Assembly (NCBI GenBank): GCA_032690845.1
Contig: CM064417.1
Location: 17,824,501 to 17,888,500, forward strand
Length of the DNA stretch: 64,000 nucleotides
Origin: Eleusine coracana subsp. coracana
Lineage: Eukaryota > Streptophyta > Magnoliopsida > Poales > Poaceae
Direction: 5' to 3'
The position numbers and the translations under genes were made by a program. Within the stretch, counting starts at the first letter, position 1; each line of letters starts with the position of its first letter. The notes under the pieces were generated by a model. The model saw nothing but the letters and a program-made list of their open reading frames with translations. It was not told where the DNA came from and made no database searches. Positions 47,156-57,778 of this stretch are shown in pieces.

Positions 47156-48987
47156 TGTAAGGTTCATGACCATTGAGGTCCCCAAGGTATGAATGTTTTG
47201 GTGATTAATGACAAACATGAAATATGACTAACATATGCACGAGTGTTGTGCGTGTAGGAAACCTTATCTACTTTATGATGATCATTGATAGTTGCCTTAG
47301 CGATTGATGACAATGACCACAAGCATGGAGCTTGGTGAGCTTGATGGAGTACAAGGGTTAATGGAGATGGATCAGGGCTAAGGACAATCTAGGAGCAAGT
47401 GTTTGGAACACTTGTCTAGTTGTTAGGGCATTGAGTCCATAGGAAAAACAAGACTATCAAGGGGGTCTAGGTCATGTCTCTTAGGTCACACTAGTCAGTG
47501 ATGTGCATGGATGCTAAGGGAAATCACAGTGGAGAAGCCAAGGAGCTGTTAGAAGAAGCCGAGAAACGAAGTCAAGCGAAGATGAGGAGTTTCAGCTTCT
47601 AGACAGAGTGACCGGAAAGAAGATCTAGAGAGACCGGACTGTACGGTCACTAGAGGATCCGAGAGTGGATTGCGAGGAAATTGTCTGTGCGAAGAACAAT
47701 AGAGATTGGACGGTTTGGTCTGTATGGGAGGAGTGTAAGATAGAGAGGAAGCATTTTGGTCACTTTAGAATTGACGGACATGAAGAGACCGGACGGTCCG
47801 GTCAGTACGGGATCAGCAGGCAAACAGCTCGGGTGGAGTCGTCCAGCAGAGACCGGACGGTCCGACCTGGCAATGATCGGACTGTACGGTCATTAGGCCT
47901 AGAAAGCTGATTTCATAGAGCAATGGCTAGTTTGAGTTTGGAAGCCCATATAACTTCATTGTTGGGGTCTTGGAGACATTGTTTGGGAGCATTTGTAGGG
48001 AGCCAAGAGGAAAAGAGAAGAGCACTAGGAGAGGATATTGGATATCTTGAGAGTGCTAGTGAGAGTAACTTGAGAATCTATCCACATCTAAGGCTAGGGT
48101 GTCCTTGCCGGTGTGATCTAAGCTATTACTCTTGGTCTATGGTGAGACCTAAACCGGTTAGGTGTCGGTGATCAAGTCTATCGTGATTGGTGATGAAGAC
48201 AGTCACATGTTTGTACATGGTTTGAGCCCATCGTTGAAAGGGGCATCGCTAGTGAGCGCCCGTGTCGGCTCGGGGAGTCCGACAAGTTCTCGAGGGAGGC
48301 GGGCTTGTGCCTTGGTGGCAGCGGTGAGGCAATCGTGTCTTCACTTCGGCAGTGATCGCGGGCTCATGTGCTAGAACTCCACTTGGTGGAGGGAGGGATC
48401 GGAACTCATGCGGGAGTGGTCCAACAAGGATTAGGAGAAGGCGCCATCCTTCTGAGACCTCGGTAACAAATCATGAGCATTCCTTCATCCTCTTCTCACT
48501 ATGATGTTTTACCTTTCATATTTACATACCATGCTATTCATGCTTGTGTGCTTAACTTGCTCTAGATGATTACCTTATAGACTCACATGAATAGGCTTCT
48601 TTACTTGCTAGTAGTGTTTAGCTTTCACATTTGATCACTAGCATGTATAGGAGTTGCTTTGGCTTGATTGATCACCCTTCTATGTATTGTGCTACCCATA
48701 CTTGTGTGCTCTAGTTTTTATCTTGTAGCCTTGTATGAGTAGGCTCCTTTGCTAACTTGATAGCTTCCGTGTGTCTTTATTACTTGCTTGCATAGGAGTT
48801 GTTGCCTTGTGTGATCCACTAGTATGCTTAGGTTATTGTTCCTTTCATAGGACCATTATCTTGTTAGTATGATCACCACTAGAATTTTTATAGGAGTTAT
48901 TTGAGTGTTCGTGTTTAGGAATTGGCGAATTTGGTACATATAGCGAGTTCCTGATCCCCCCCCCCCCCCAGTCACTCGGTCCTTTCA
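47156..48987 (+). repeat. 3' LTR of Copia B'
   Basis: It starts TGTAAGGTTCATGACC and ends CACTCGGTCCTTTCA at 48,987, about 1.83 kb. It differs from the 5' LTR by scattered substitutions and several small indels, including loss of about 24 bp near 47,950, so the insertion is not very recent. Confidence 0.93.
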
Positions 48988-48992
48988 GTTCT

Positions 48993-49381
48993 CCACTGTC
49001 ACCTAGTGCCTGTGATTTCTCTTAGCATCTATGCATATCACCAACTAGTGTGACCTAAGAGACATGACCTAAACCCCCTTGATAGTTCGGTTTTTCTTAT
49101 GGACTCAAAGTCTTAACAACTAGACAAGTGATCCAAATACTTGCTCCTAGCTTGTCCTTAGCCTTGATCCATCTCCATCAACCCTTGGACTCCATCAAGC
49201 TCACCAAGCTCCATGCTTGTGGTCATTGTCATCAACCGTCAAGGCAACCAACAACGATCATCATTAAGTAGAAGAGGTTTCCTAAACACACAACACTTAT
49301 GTAGACATTAGTCATATTTCATGTTTGCCATTCATTACCAAAACATTCATACCCGTGACCTCAATGATCATGATCCTTACA
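48993..49381 (-). repeat. 5' LTR of Copia B, part 2 (U3 start)
   Basis: On the minus strand this is the first part of B's 5' LTR, starting TGTAAGGATCATGATC at 49,381. It is cut from the rest by B'. CTTAT follows at 49,382-49,386. Confidence 0.93.
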
Positions 49382-49386
49382 CTTAT

Positions 49387-50038
49387 TCATGGAGGTCGAA
49401 TTTGGAGCATGGTGGACACGTGGACAGGAGGAGGCCTATAACAATGGAGATGGAGATCACCATGTGAAAGGGCCATACTATTGCACAGTTAATAAGATTA
49501 CATGTGATGATGTTCCTGTCAGCCTATTCTTTCTTGTATTATATGTTGGATATAATGATCATGGTAGAATAGGTTTCCTCAGAAAAAATTAAGATTAAAA
49601 TTTATGCCCTTTCAATAGCTGCACCTATTATAATTTTGATCGTTGTGTGGTAGGTTTGCCAAAGTAGAGTGTCCCAACTATCTTAACAAGTAGGGTGAAT
49701 GTCGGACATTCACAAGCATAGTATTTGTTTACTTGACAAAGCTATCAAAACGGTTTTAGGCTTTGAGGCATGGTGTTGGACGCCGTGGCATATGATGCCT
49801 CCCAATAGACGAGTCACATATGATGTGATTAGCAAATGTTGCTTACATAGGATACTAGATTTCTAGTAATGATACCAAAGCTCACTAGGAACTAGTTGAA
49901 TATGGATCTTGGACCACTATATGTCATTTTGAGGGAAACGGTTCCAAGCATATAGTGAAGAATCTCTTTTAAATGGTTTAATAGGAGTTTTACATTTACA
50001 TAGTACTCATACACTTGCATGTGTTTCTGTTATAGATC
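49387..50038 (+). other. 5' leader of Copia A, second part
   Basis: Non-coding leader resumed after Copia B. The gag start at 50,039 follows TATAGATC. Frames here are short and unsupported. Confidence 0.7.
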
Positions 50039-50896
50039 ATGCCGCCCACTAATAATGCTTCCAGATTTAATTTGCGTTCGATCCTTGAGAAAGAAAAACT
50101 TAATGGAACAAACTTTATGGATTGGTATCGCAACTTGAGAATTATTCTCAAGCAAGAGAAAAAGGAATATGTTCTAGAGCTTCCTTATTCTGATGACCTC
50201 CCTGAAAATGCTAATGCTACCCAGAAGAGGGAGTATGACAAGCATACTAATGATGCACTTGATGTTGTTTGTCTCATGCTTGCTACCATGTCCTCTGAGC
50301 TTCAAAAGCAATATGAGAATGCTGATGCCCAAAATATGATTGTTGGGCTTCGTGGCATGTTTGAGAACCAAGCAAGGACTTAGAGGTATAACATCTTAAA
50401 GGCCTTGTTTGCGTGCAGGCTAGCTGAAGGTAGTCCCAGTTAGTCCTCATGTAATCAAGATGATTGATTACATTGACAACCTGGAGAAACTTGGTTCTCC
50501 CTTTAGCCTAGATTTGGCTACGAATGTCATTCTCTAATGGCTCCCAGCGAGCTATGAGCCATTCATTATAAACTTTCATATGAATAGGTTGGAGAAGACT
50601 ATGGCTGAATTACATGGGATGCTAAAGGCTGCCGAAGAGAGCATCAAAAAAATCGGGGCAAATTATGTGATGATGGTGCAGAAGGATAGGAAGAGAAAGC
50701 GCAAGCGCAAGGCTAAGAGTACGGATGAGATCTAAAGCTCAAAGCCGAAGGTTGCAGCAGCTCCTCCCAAGCCAGGAGTGCCTCTAGGTGATCCTTGCCA
50801 TTATTGCAAGAAGACTGGGTACTGGAAGAGAAACTGCATGATTTATTTGGAAGAACTCAAGAAGAAAAAGGTTGTTGATCCTTCTATTTCAGGTAT
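50039..50896 (+). pseudogene. Copia A gag with zinc knuckle
   Basis: It starts MPPTNNASRFNLRSILEKEK and has the UBN2-type region (LNGTNFMDWYRNLRIILKQE). TAG at 50,381 stops the frame, after which recognisable gag continues with frameshifts (ALFACRLAEG, NRLEKTMAELHGMLKAAEES, KKRKRK-like basic stretch near 50,690). The zinc knuckle near 50,797 reads CHYCKKTGYWKRNC, with Tyr in place of the metal-binding His. Element D enters at SISG just after it. Gag packages element RNA into particles; this copy could not. Confidence 0.88.
50892..50896 (+). repeat. Left target-site duplication of element D (GGTAT)
   Basis: GGTAT is repeated at 55,746-55,750. A third copy follows the first LTR at 51,289-51,293, part of the duplicated flank described for element D. 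Confidence 0.92.
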
Positions 50897-51288
50897 TATG
50901 GATAGTGTGTACCTGGGATACCTTATGGAGATATTATTTGTCATACAAGAAAGGAGATACAGGGCAAGTTAGAGATAGAATCCTAGTCGAAAATCATGTT
51001 ATAACTGACTAGGAAACCTACAATGTAACCTTGCCCCCCCCCCCCGGATATATAAGAAGGGGCAGGGGCTCTCTCCACCGGATATACATCATACCTCATA
51101 CCACATCTCACCAATCAATACAATACATCACAAAACACAGGACGTAGGGTTATTATCCTCAGGGAGACCCGAACCTGTCGAAATCTTATGTCTTGTGTTA
51201 CCATCAACTCTTTATCACACGCATGCCTATACCGATAAATAAGGATCATAGATAACCCTATGATCCACTGCCTATAATAGTATCGATA
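50897..51288 (+). repeat. Left LTR of element D
   Basis: It matches 55,360-55,745 along its length, with GATACCTTATGGAGATATTA and CACAAAACACAGGAC in both. It ends TATCGATA where the right LTR ends TATCGACA. A C-run of 14 (about 51,033-51,046) is longer than the six C of the right LTR. Confidence 0.92.
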
Positions 51289-51529
51289 GGTATCAATGTT
51301 ATTGAAATTAATCTTGCTACTCGTCCTGATGATTCATGGGTATTTGATACCGGGTTGATGATTCATACTTGCAAATCATTACAGGGTCTTAAAGGGACAA
51401 GGAAGTGTGTAAGAGGCGAGGTGCATGCTCGTGTCAGCAATGGTACAAAAGTTGTTGCGTTGGCTGTCAGGACTTATCCACTCTCATTACCGTCAGGATT
51501 AGTTTTAGAATTAAATAATAGTATCGACA
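51289..51529 (+). repeat. Duplicated Copia A flank and LTR tail next to D's left LTR
   Basis: 51,289-51,519 matches Copia A at 55,746-55,974 (from GGTATCAATG to TTAGAA(T/G)TAAATAAT). It then switches to the last bases of the D LTR (ATAATAGTATCGACA, 51,515-51,529), sharing ATAAT at the switch, and the primer-site-like sequence follows. This copy keeps TGG (Trp) in the protease lead-in SWVFDTG, where the downstream copy has GGG. Confidence 0.9.
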
Positions 51530-54500
51530 GTTGACGTGCCAGAAAGGGGAAGCGCAGAGATCGGTTTGTCGAGTTCGATGGCCTTAATTTTCTTCAAGAT
51601 CAATCTACAAGCATAAAGGCGATGAGGCAGATTTCGTTGATCAGGGCGGGCCATCTTCATCGTTCTCTAACGTCGATGTAAAATCGTGTTCATGCATGAT
51701 CATCTGCCGGTCATCTTGCTTGGCCAAGCATGCGGACGTCGTCGTCAATGGCAAGGAGGCTACTGCATGACTACGCCAGGCTTCCGATTAAAACCATCAC
51801 CTGAAGATGGAGTCGGCAAAACGTAATCAACCAACTCGTCGAGTTCTGCACGCAACATGAAAGTTTCCTTCAAAACCAGGTCTGACACGGAGGCAAAGTT
51901 CGAGTCAAGGACTCGCATGCAGAACACAACAGGGAAGCTCTTTCCTTCTTATGCGTTCCGCATTATTTTATTTTTTATATCCTAATCAAATTAATTAGTA
52001 CAATACTAATCGGTTGATGTTTGTTGAGCTACTTGAAGCCGCATCTTGGGGTCGGTCTCTGACTCGGCTGTACTTGATGATTCCGAGTTGATCAAGAGTC
52101 AACCAAGCATATATAGTTTCGTATGCCATCAGGACTTCCAGACTCATGTGTCGCATAAATCAAGGAAAGATTTATTTCCTTCCTCTTTTCTTTATTCCAT
52201 AAATCTCTTACTATTTTATACTTGCGTGAGATTTAGCTTAAAGACTAATCAGACTCTCCCGCTACGTGGTGCAATCTGATTGGTTCTCTTTCTTTTCTGG
52301 CCTAGGACGGCAAACGGCACCACAACGGAGGATACTTCGTCCACACATAACACCGTTAGCTCATGTCCGTCGGATTTCGCACCTGCTTGCGTTCCTCTCT
52401 CCCAGCAAGCCGTAGAATTAAGATTGCAGGATACGCATCTCAAAAAAAAAAAAATACAGAATACGAACCGGACTCTCTCTCTCTCTCTTAGAGCCTCTCC
52501 AGCAAAAGCCCGTAAATTAGAGGTCACAAACTTTATTTGGGGCCGGCCTGGAAAATACGGGCCTCCAAAAAATACTACCAACTGCAGTAGCAAATTCAGT
52601 CCAGACCTCTATTTTTTCACTGTCGAGTGGACCCTGCCTGTCATTCAGTCAATCAATTTGGAGCGATTCTTCCATCTTCCTCCACCGACACTTTACTCCG
52701 ACGGCCGTCGTCCCGGCACGCGAGCCTCTGCTCCGGCCCGCCACCGTCGCGAGCTTCTCCGATGGCCCAGCAAGCCGCCGACTCAACCACGCCCGCGCCC
52801 GCCTGCCCCGCCTCCGGTGCTGCCACAGAAAACTGAGTTCAAGTCCTGTTTCAAGTCCGGCCATGGAGCAGCGATGCGGAGACCGTGACGGCGAGGATGC
52901 GGCGGAGCGGGCGCTCGGCCGGGGAAGATCTCGATGTCAGCCGACCGCAATGGATCTTGACGCACGCCGCCCGCTCCAAGATCCGGCGTCGCCGCGGCCC
53001 GCCCGAACGAGATGCGATGCAGAGGAAGCGCGGGGAGGCGGGGCGGAGAAGAGGCGGCGCGTGGGAGGCAGGGCGGCGACCGATGGTAGGGGGAAGGGAG
53101 GAGGCGCATCCGACGATGGTGGTTGAAGGGACGTGGCGGTGGTCTATCAGACGTGAGGGAGAAGAGAGAGATGAAAGAGAAGAGAGGAAAAAAGAAAGCA
53201 CAAAAATGAAAAAGAAGAAAAAATAGGTGGGGCCTGCTTTGGGAGTGGGAATAGGAGGCTCCAAAAGTTGAGACTGGAAGAGGGTAGCTTGCATGTCTAT
53301 GTAAAATGCATGCTTAAATAGAGACTCTGTTAAAGTAGAATTTTTTACTTGGCATGTAAATTTTGAGATACAGAGGCTTTGATGCATGCCCCTACTGAAG
53401 ATGCTCTTAATCCCTTGCTAATCCTTGGATCCGGCAGTAGCGGTACTTATTTGGATGGGGATTTTCTCAGTTCATTGCGGCAGCGTTAGGCTCAGATCCG
53501 GTTGCGAGGATTCTTATCTGAGATCAATTTGAACTGCTGTAATGTTTATTTGACAAGGACGTGTTTATTTATAATGGGGATTGAGTTGTTTGTGCGTGAG
53601 AAAGAAGCAGAGAGAGAGAGACACGTCCCGAGATGGGAGGAAACGGATGTTAAACGATGGGGCTACTAGATGCACTAGACAAACCAAAGAATGACACATG
53701 GTGGGAGTAGGCATGGGAGCACGCACTGGGAGCAGGGAAGCCGCATCCGTGTATAGCAGCCTTGCTGTCGGAATCCCAGTGCACGTCACGCTGGGCACAT
53801 GGACATCGGCACATCCAGATACGAGCGTGCGTCGACAACGAGATGGCATGCATGCGCGTCTGTACCAATGATTCAACATGTCAGTCGGCAAATTGATGAC
53901 TGCTTGATCGGTTGCACTTGATGATCTGGCCACCCGGCTAATGACTCCATGCCTACCACATCGGCACCAGCCGAGCAAGTCGATAACTCAACGAATTACT
54001 CGACAAGACGATACAGCGATTTGACAAGTCACTCGGCATGGCAACTCGGCGACTTACAATTTGATGAGTCAGATAATGCATCACTCAGACAATTTGGTCA
54101 CCGGCTCGACGATCCAGTGGCATGTCAAGGATTCTTCTACATATCGTCCATCATTATAGAGCTAAGTTATTTTACTTATTATTATTTTATTATTCATATT
54201 TGTTAGAATTGAAGGCCATAGGTTTTTAGTCTTACGGTGATAGTTTTGAGTTTTTTTTGAACTCATCTTTTTGCCTTGATAATATTGGTTAATAATTTTT
54301 CTCGGTTGATTTCGACTCGTACATATTTGGCCGAATGAGTTTTAGCAATACATAAGTGGTATTAGGAGGAGTTCAGCTGTTTTGCTTAGTTGCCCGCCTG
54401 ACTCCCATTACCGAAGTTGGTCAATCTAGCTCCATGGCTCATGTCGTTTGTCGAAATCGTCGTGCACATCGTTCTTCTAATGAACCTTATTTGTTTTTTA

Positions 54501-55359
54501 TGTCTGTTGGTTGACTGATCGGTTATTTCTGCCAGTACTCTAAGCAAACATAAGCCTTAGACGAATAACAGAAATCCAACAGACTTAGATATTAAAGGCA
54601 TTGTTTCATCAATCCTTTATATTAATTTTACATATAATTACATTATTTGTATTCTTGTATTATAGTTATCTCATCGATATCACTCGGTCATGGAGTGCCG
54701 AGTCATTGGATCATATATGATTTTACTTTGAATTGTTTGAAGAAGGGCTATCGTGACCATAGATCATGCTTTTACTTAATATTGAAGAGCCCTGCAAGAG
54801 TTGCTATTTTTCACTCGAAACTATGTCCGTGGACTGCTATACTTGTATATTTGATCAAGTATCACCCAGATATTTTTAATGATGGCTATACTTGATTTAT
54901 TTGATCAAGTATCACTCGGATACATTATTGATTATGCTTGTCAGAGGGAGTGGTAAAACCAATCTTGGGGGCTACCATATCAAAAACTCCATGTCAAATA
55001 CTCGGGAAGAGTGCAAGAACCTATCTTGGGAAACTATAGTACCAAGTATCCTTGTCAATCCATTCGGGAGAAATGATAGATCCAGATTTACATATGGTGT
55101 TATCATCTTTAACTCACAAGATATTTTGCGATCTAAATACCTTCTGAGTCGGGGGCTATACCTACATATAGTAGGTGGTTTTATTCGGCGCATCTGGATA
55201 TTATTTGGCATGTCATTTTATTGAAGATTCTTTAAGATTTATGGAGACCTTTACAAGTTTGTTGCTATACTTGATGGAAAAGCTCAATCATGTTCATGAC
55301 GAAGCATTAGTCAAGCAATTGAAGATCAACAACTTACTTGCAAAGCTCTCGGGGGCTAC
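51530..55359 (+). other. Internal region of element D, non-coding
   Basis: No protease, integrase or RT signature is seen in any frame. Phrases built on CTCGGC and GACTCGG recur (52,050-52,090, 53,930-54,120). A duplicated phrase, TTGATCAAGTATCAC(C/T)C, occurs at 54,854 and 54,902. The polypurine tract lies at its end. Open frames at 53,949-54,206 and 54,892-55,224 have no recognisable domain. Confidence 0.6.
52491..53406. mobile_element. PIF/Harbinger-type element with GC-rich cargo, inside element D
   Basis: The ends are GAGCCTCTCCAGCA and the complement of CCTACTGAAGATGCTC, imperfect inverted repeats of the GAGCATCTCCA type, with TTA on both sides (52,488-52,490 and 53,407-53,409). The centre (52,680-53,150) is strongly GC-rich with overlapping open frames on both strands (for example 52,280-52,888 plus and 52,851-53,387 minus), unlike its surroundings. 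No transposase was recognised. The cargo may be a captured piece of a gene 5' region, but no source gene is recognised. Confidence 0.75.
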
Positions 55360-55745
55360 TGTGGATAGTGTGTATCCGGGATACCTTATGGAGATATTAT
55401 TTATCATACAAGAAAGGAGATACAAGAAAAGTTACAGATAGAATCCTAGTCAGAAATCATGTTATAACCGACTAGGAAACCTACCATGTAACCTTGCCCC
55501 CCGAATATGTAAGGAGGGGTAGCGGCTCTCTCCATCGAATATACATCATACCTCATACCACATCCCACCAATCAATACAATATACCACAAAACACAGGAC
55601 ATAGGGTTATTATCCTCCGGGAGGCCCGAACCTATCTAAATCTTGCGTCTTGTGTTACCATCAACTCTTGATCCCGTGCATGCCTATACCGATAAATAAG
55701 GATCATAGATAACCCTACGATCCACTGCTGATAATAGTATCGACA
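55360..55745 (+). repeat. Right LTR of element D
   Basis: It starts TGTGGATAGTGTG after the polypurine tract and ends ATAGTATCGACA. GGTAT (55,746-55,750) follows, and then Copia A coding sequence. Confidence 0.92.
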
Positions 55746-55750
55746 GGTAT

Positions 55751-57176
55751 CAATGTTATTGAAATTAATCTTGCTACTCGTCCTGATGATTCAGGGGTAT
55801 TTGATACCGGGTTGATGATTCATACTTGCAAATCATTGCAGGGTCTTAAAGGGACAAGGAAGGGTGCAAGAGGCGAGATGGATGCTCGTGTCAACAATGG
55901 TGCAAAAGTTGTTGTGTTGGCTGTCGGGACTTATCCACTCTCATTACCATCGGGATTAGTTTTAGAAGTAAATAATTTTTATTGCATTCCTGCCTTGGGC
56001 AAAAACATTATATCCTCCTTATGTTTATAGGAAGTTGATGGTTATGAGGTCATAATAAGGAACAAATGTTGCTCCATTTATTTGAATGATATTCTTTATG
56101 CAAAATGTCCATAAGTGAATGGATTGTATTGTCTTGATATGGAGAATAAGTCAATTTATAACATTGATGCAAAGAGGCTCCGCTCAAATGATTTGAATCC
56201 TACTTACACTTGGCATTGTCGTTTAGGCCATATAAATGAGAGACGCATGGAGAAGCTCCATAAAGATGGTCTTCTACATTCATTCGATTTTGAATCAATT
56301 GAGACATGCGAATTTTGTTTGCTTGGCAAGATGACTAGGTCACCTTTCACAAGACATAGTGAGAGGGCAAACGACATGTTGGCTCTTGTACATACAAATA
56401 TATGTGGACCAATGAGTTGTATGGCTAGAGGTGGTTTTCAGTACTTTATTACTTTCACTAATGACTTTAGTAGATAAGGTTATATCTTCTTAATGAAGCA
56501 TAAGTCTGAATAATTTGAAAAGTTCAAAGAATTTTAGAATGAAGTACAAAATCAATTGGGCAAAATAATTAAAACTCTACGATTTGATCGTGGAGGTGAG
56601 TACTTGAGCCATGAATTCGGTGATCATCTAAAACAATGTGAAATTGTTCCACAATGGACGCCACCCGGAACACCTCAATTAAATGGTGTGTCCGAGTGGA
56701 GGAACCAAACCTTGTTGGACATGGTTAGGTCAATGATGAGCCAAAGTGATCTTCCATTGTCCTTTTGGGGATATGTTCTAAAAATTACCGCTTTCACTTT
56801 AAATAGGGTCCCATCTAAATCTGTAGAGAAGACGCCATATGAGATATGGACCGGGAAGCGTCCCGTGTTGTCTTTTCTCAAGATTTGAAGCTGTGAGGCT
56901 TACATAAAACGTATGATGTCTGATAAGCTTTCTCCCAAGTCAGATAAATGTTTCTTTGTACGATATCTTAGGGAAACCAAAGGGTATTATTTCTATAATC
57001 GGGAGGAGGGCAAAGTGTTTGTCGCTCGGAATGGTGTCTTTCTGGAGAAAGAGTTTCTCTCACGAAAGATAAGTGGGAGGACAGTGCAACTTGAAGAAAT
57101 TCAAGAAACATTGGAAAATGTTTCTTTCCCCACTGAACCTCAATTAGAACAGGTTGCACAAAATGTTGTAGAACCT
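55751..57176 (+). pseudogene. Copia A protease, GAG-pre-integrase and integrase
   Basis: It covers the protease (SGVFDTGLMIHTC; the usual DTGS reads DTGL), GAG-pre-integrase with zinc ligands (WHCRLGHINERRM ... CEFCLLGK), integrase residues (VHTNICGP where the first Asp has become Asn, RFDRGGEYLS, and NGVSEWRNQTLLD where the Glu lies), KTPYEIWTGKRP, and a C-terminal stretch to VEP. Several stops break it (56,030, 56,475, 56,514, 56,886). It ends at 57,176 where Gypsy E begins; RT and RNase H must lie beyond the window. Confidence 0.9.
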
Positions 57177-57700
57177 TGATATGAACAAGGGTTCCCGATC
57201 TGTCGAATGGATCTGGTAAGTTGATTTAGTCGGAGGCGACACATAATCGATCTGGCTTCCGAATAACACGTTCTGAACCCTGCAATAGCAGCACGAAGTC
57301 TCCTCTAGTTATCAACTGGCGTTGCACGGTTGACCAAGCCGAGAAGGATAATCCCTGTCTGCGAATCAAAAACACAAGCAAGAACAAATATGAAAGCAAC
57401 CAAATTGCAGATGTATGATTAAACTCATGAAATTAGGGTCTCACAAACCAATATGATGGTGAAACTGTATGAACAAAATAATCTAAGCAAAACCCGAACC
57501 CTAATGGAGTGGCGACAGCTATTTATGAAGACCCTAGGGTCGTGAAAGGTCCTATAGGCACGTCCCTAATTGGGCTCAACTGGATACAAAGCCCGAAGGC
57601 CAAAAACAGGCGACATAGCACCAACACAGATTTTGGACCCTCTATTGTTTCGACGATTTCTGATGACTCCAGACATTTTTGACATGTGGCTAGCGGCATT
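57177..57700 (-). repeat. 3' LTR of Gypsy E
   Basis: On the minus strand it ends CCCTTGTTCATATCA at 57,177 and matches 63,174-63,545 and, inverted, about 61,780-62,284. It contains the palindrome GACCCTAGGGTC (57,530-57,541). Its start near 57,700 is not sharply defined. Confidence 0.75.
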
Positions 57701-57778
57701 GGAAAGGCCTTCTCCTTAACTTTTCGTGCATATTTAGAACATCCAAATCCAAGTCCATATGCATCCTGGGCTTTCGTT

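Larger units (their letters stand above)
39595..48987 (+). mobile_element. Copia element B', same family as B, nested in B's 5' LTR in opposite orientation
   Basis: The element is flanked by CTTCT (39,590-39,594) and GTTCT (48,988-48,992), a 5-bp TSD with one change. Order: 5' LTR, primer site 41,469, gag (41,536-42,370), protease and integrase (42,312-43,676), linker, RT (44,278-45,132), RNase H (45,173-45,764), 3' region, polypurine tract (47,142), 3' LTR. At 9.4 kb it is more complete than B but has lost a middle part of gag and 36 codons between RT and RNase H, and has stops after the integrase and in RT. It is the youngest visible layer in its branch. Confidence 0.94.
23892..49381 (-). 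mobile_element. Copia element B (SIRE/Opie-type), minus strand, itself hit three times
   Basis: The element is flanked by a perfect 5-bp TSD, CTTAT at 23,887-23,891 and 49,382-49,386. Reading on the minus strand: 5' LTR (49,381 to 38,050, split by B'), primer site (38,047-38,032), gag start (37,983), gag rest, protease, integrase, RT and RNase H (31,704 to about 28,358), 3' untranslated region, polypurine tract (25,830-25,816), 3' LTR (25,815-23,892). Elements F, C and B' lie inside it. An internal deletion fuses integrase to RT near 29,310, and many frames are broken, so it is non-autonomous. Confidence 0.93.
50897..55745 (+). mobile_element. Element D, short-LTR retrotransposon without recognisable genes, in Copia A
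   Basis: It has LTRs of 392 and 386 bp (TGTGGATAGTGTG ... ATAGTATCGACA; first base pair of the left one changed to TATGG), a primer-site-like GTTGACGTGCCAGAAAGG at 51,530, a polypurine tract GCTCTCGGGGGCTAC at 55,345-55,359, and TSD GGTAT. The 3.8-kb interior has no pol domain. It contains a Harbinger-like element. The left LTR is followed by 231 bp of Copia A sequence that also follows the right LTR, so the 5' end is rearranged. Confidence 0.88.
22685..57176 (+). mobile_element. Copia element A, outermost layer of the nested stack (3' end outside window)
   Basis: Its own sequence is 22,685-23,891, 49,387-50,896 and 55,751-57,176, split by elements B, D and E. Order: 5' LTR, initiator-Met primer site, leader, gag with a UBN2-like region and zinc knuckle, protease, GAG-pre-integrase and integrase. 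RT and RNase H would lie beyond E, outside the window. Removing B leaves one CTTAT, and removing D restores the reading PSISGINVIEINLATRPDD across the junction. LTR start TGTTGGAGATATGCCC and end CCCTTACA resemble grass Angela/BARE-like (Tork lineage) elements. Many stops show it is dead and older than its insertions. Confidence 0.85.

Noticed and set aside
47665..48374. Plus-strand frames of 65-82 residues, also at 40,186-40,651
   Set aside because: They recur in both LTRs of B' and follow the GACCGGACGGTC units; not coding.
23911..48969. Tandem-like repeats in LTRs as a CRISPR-type array
   Set aside because: The repeated units are LTR sub-repeats of irregular spacing in a plant genome; there are no unique spacers or cas genes.
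53949..55224. Frames of 80-110 residues inside element D
   Set aside because: No domain, no similarity to gag or pol, and low-complexity CTCGGC phrases; judged chance frames.
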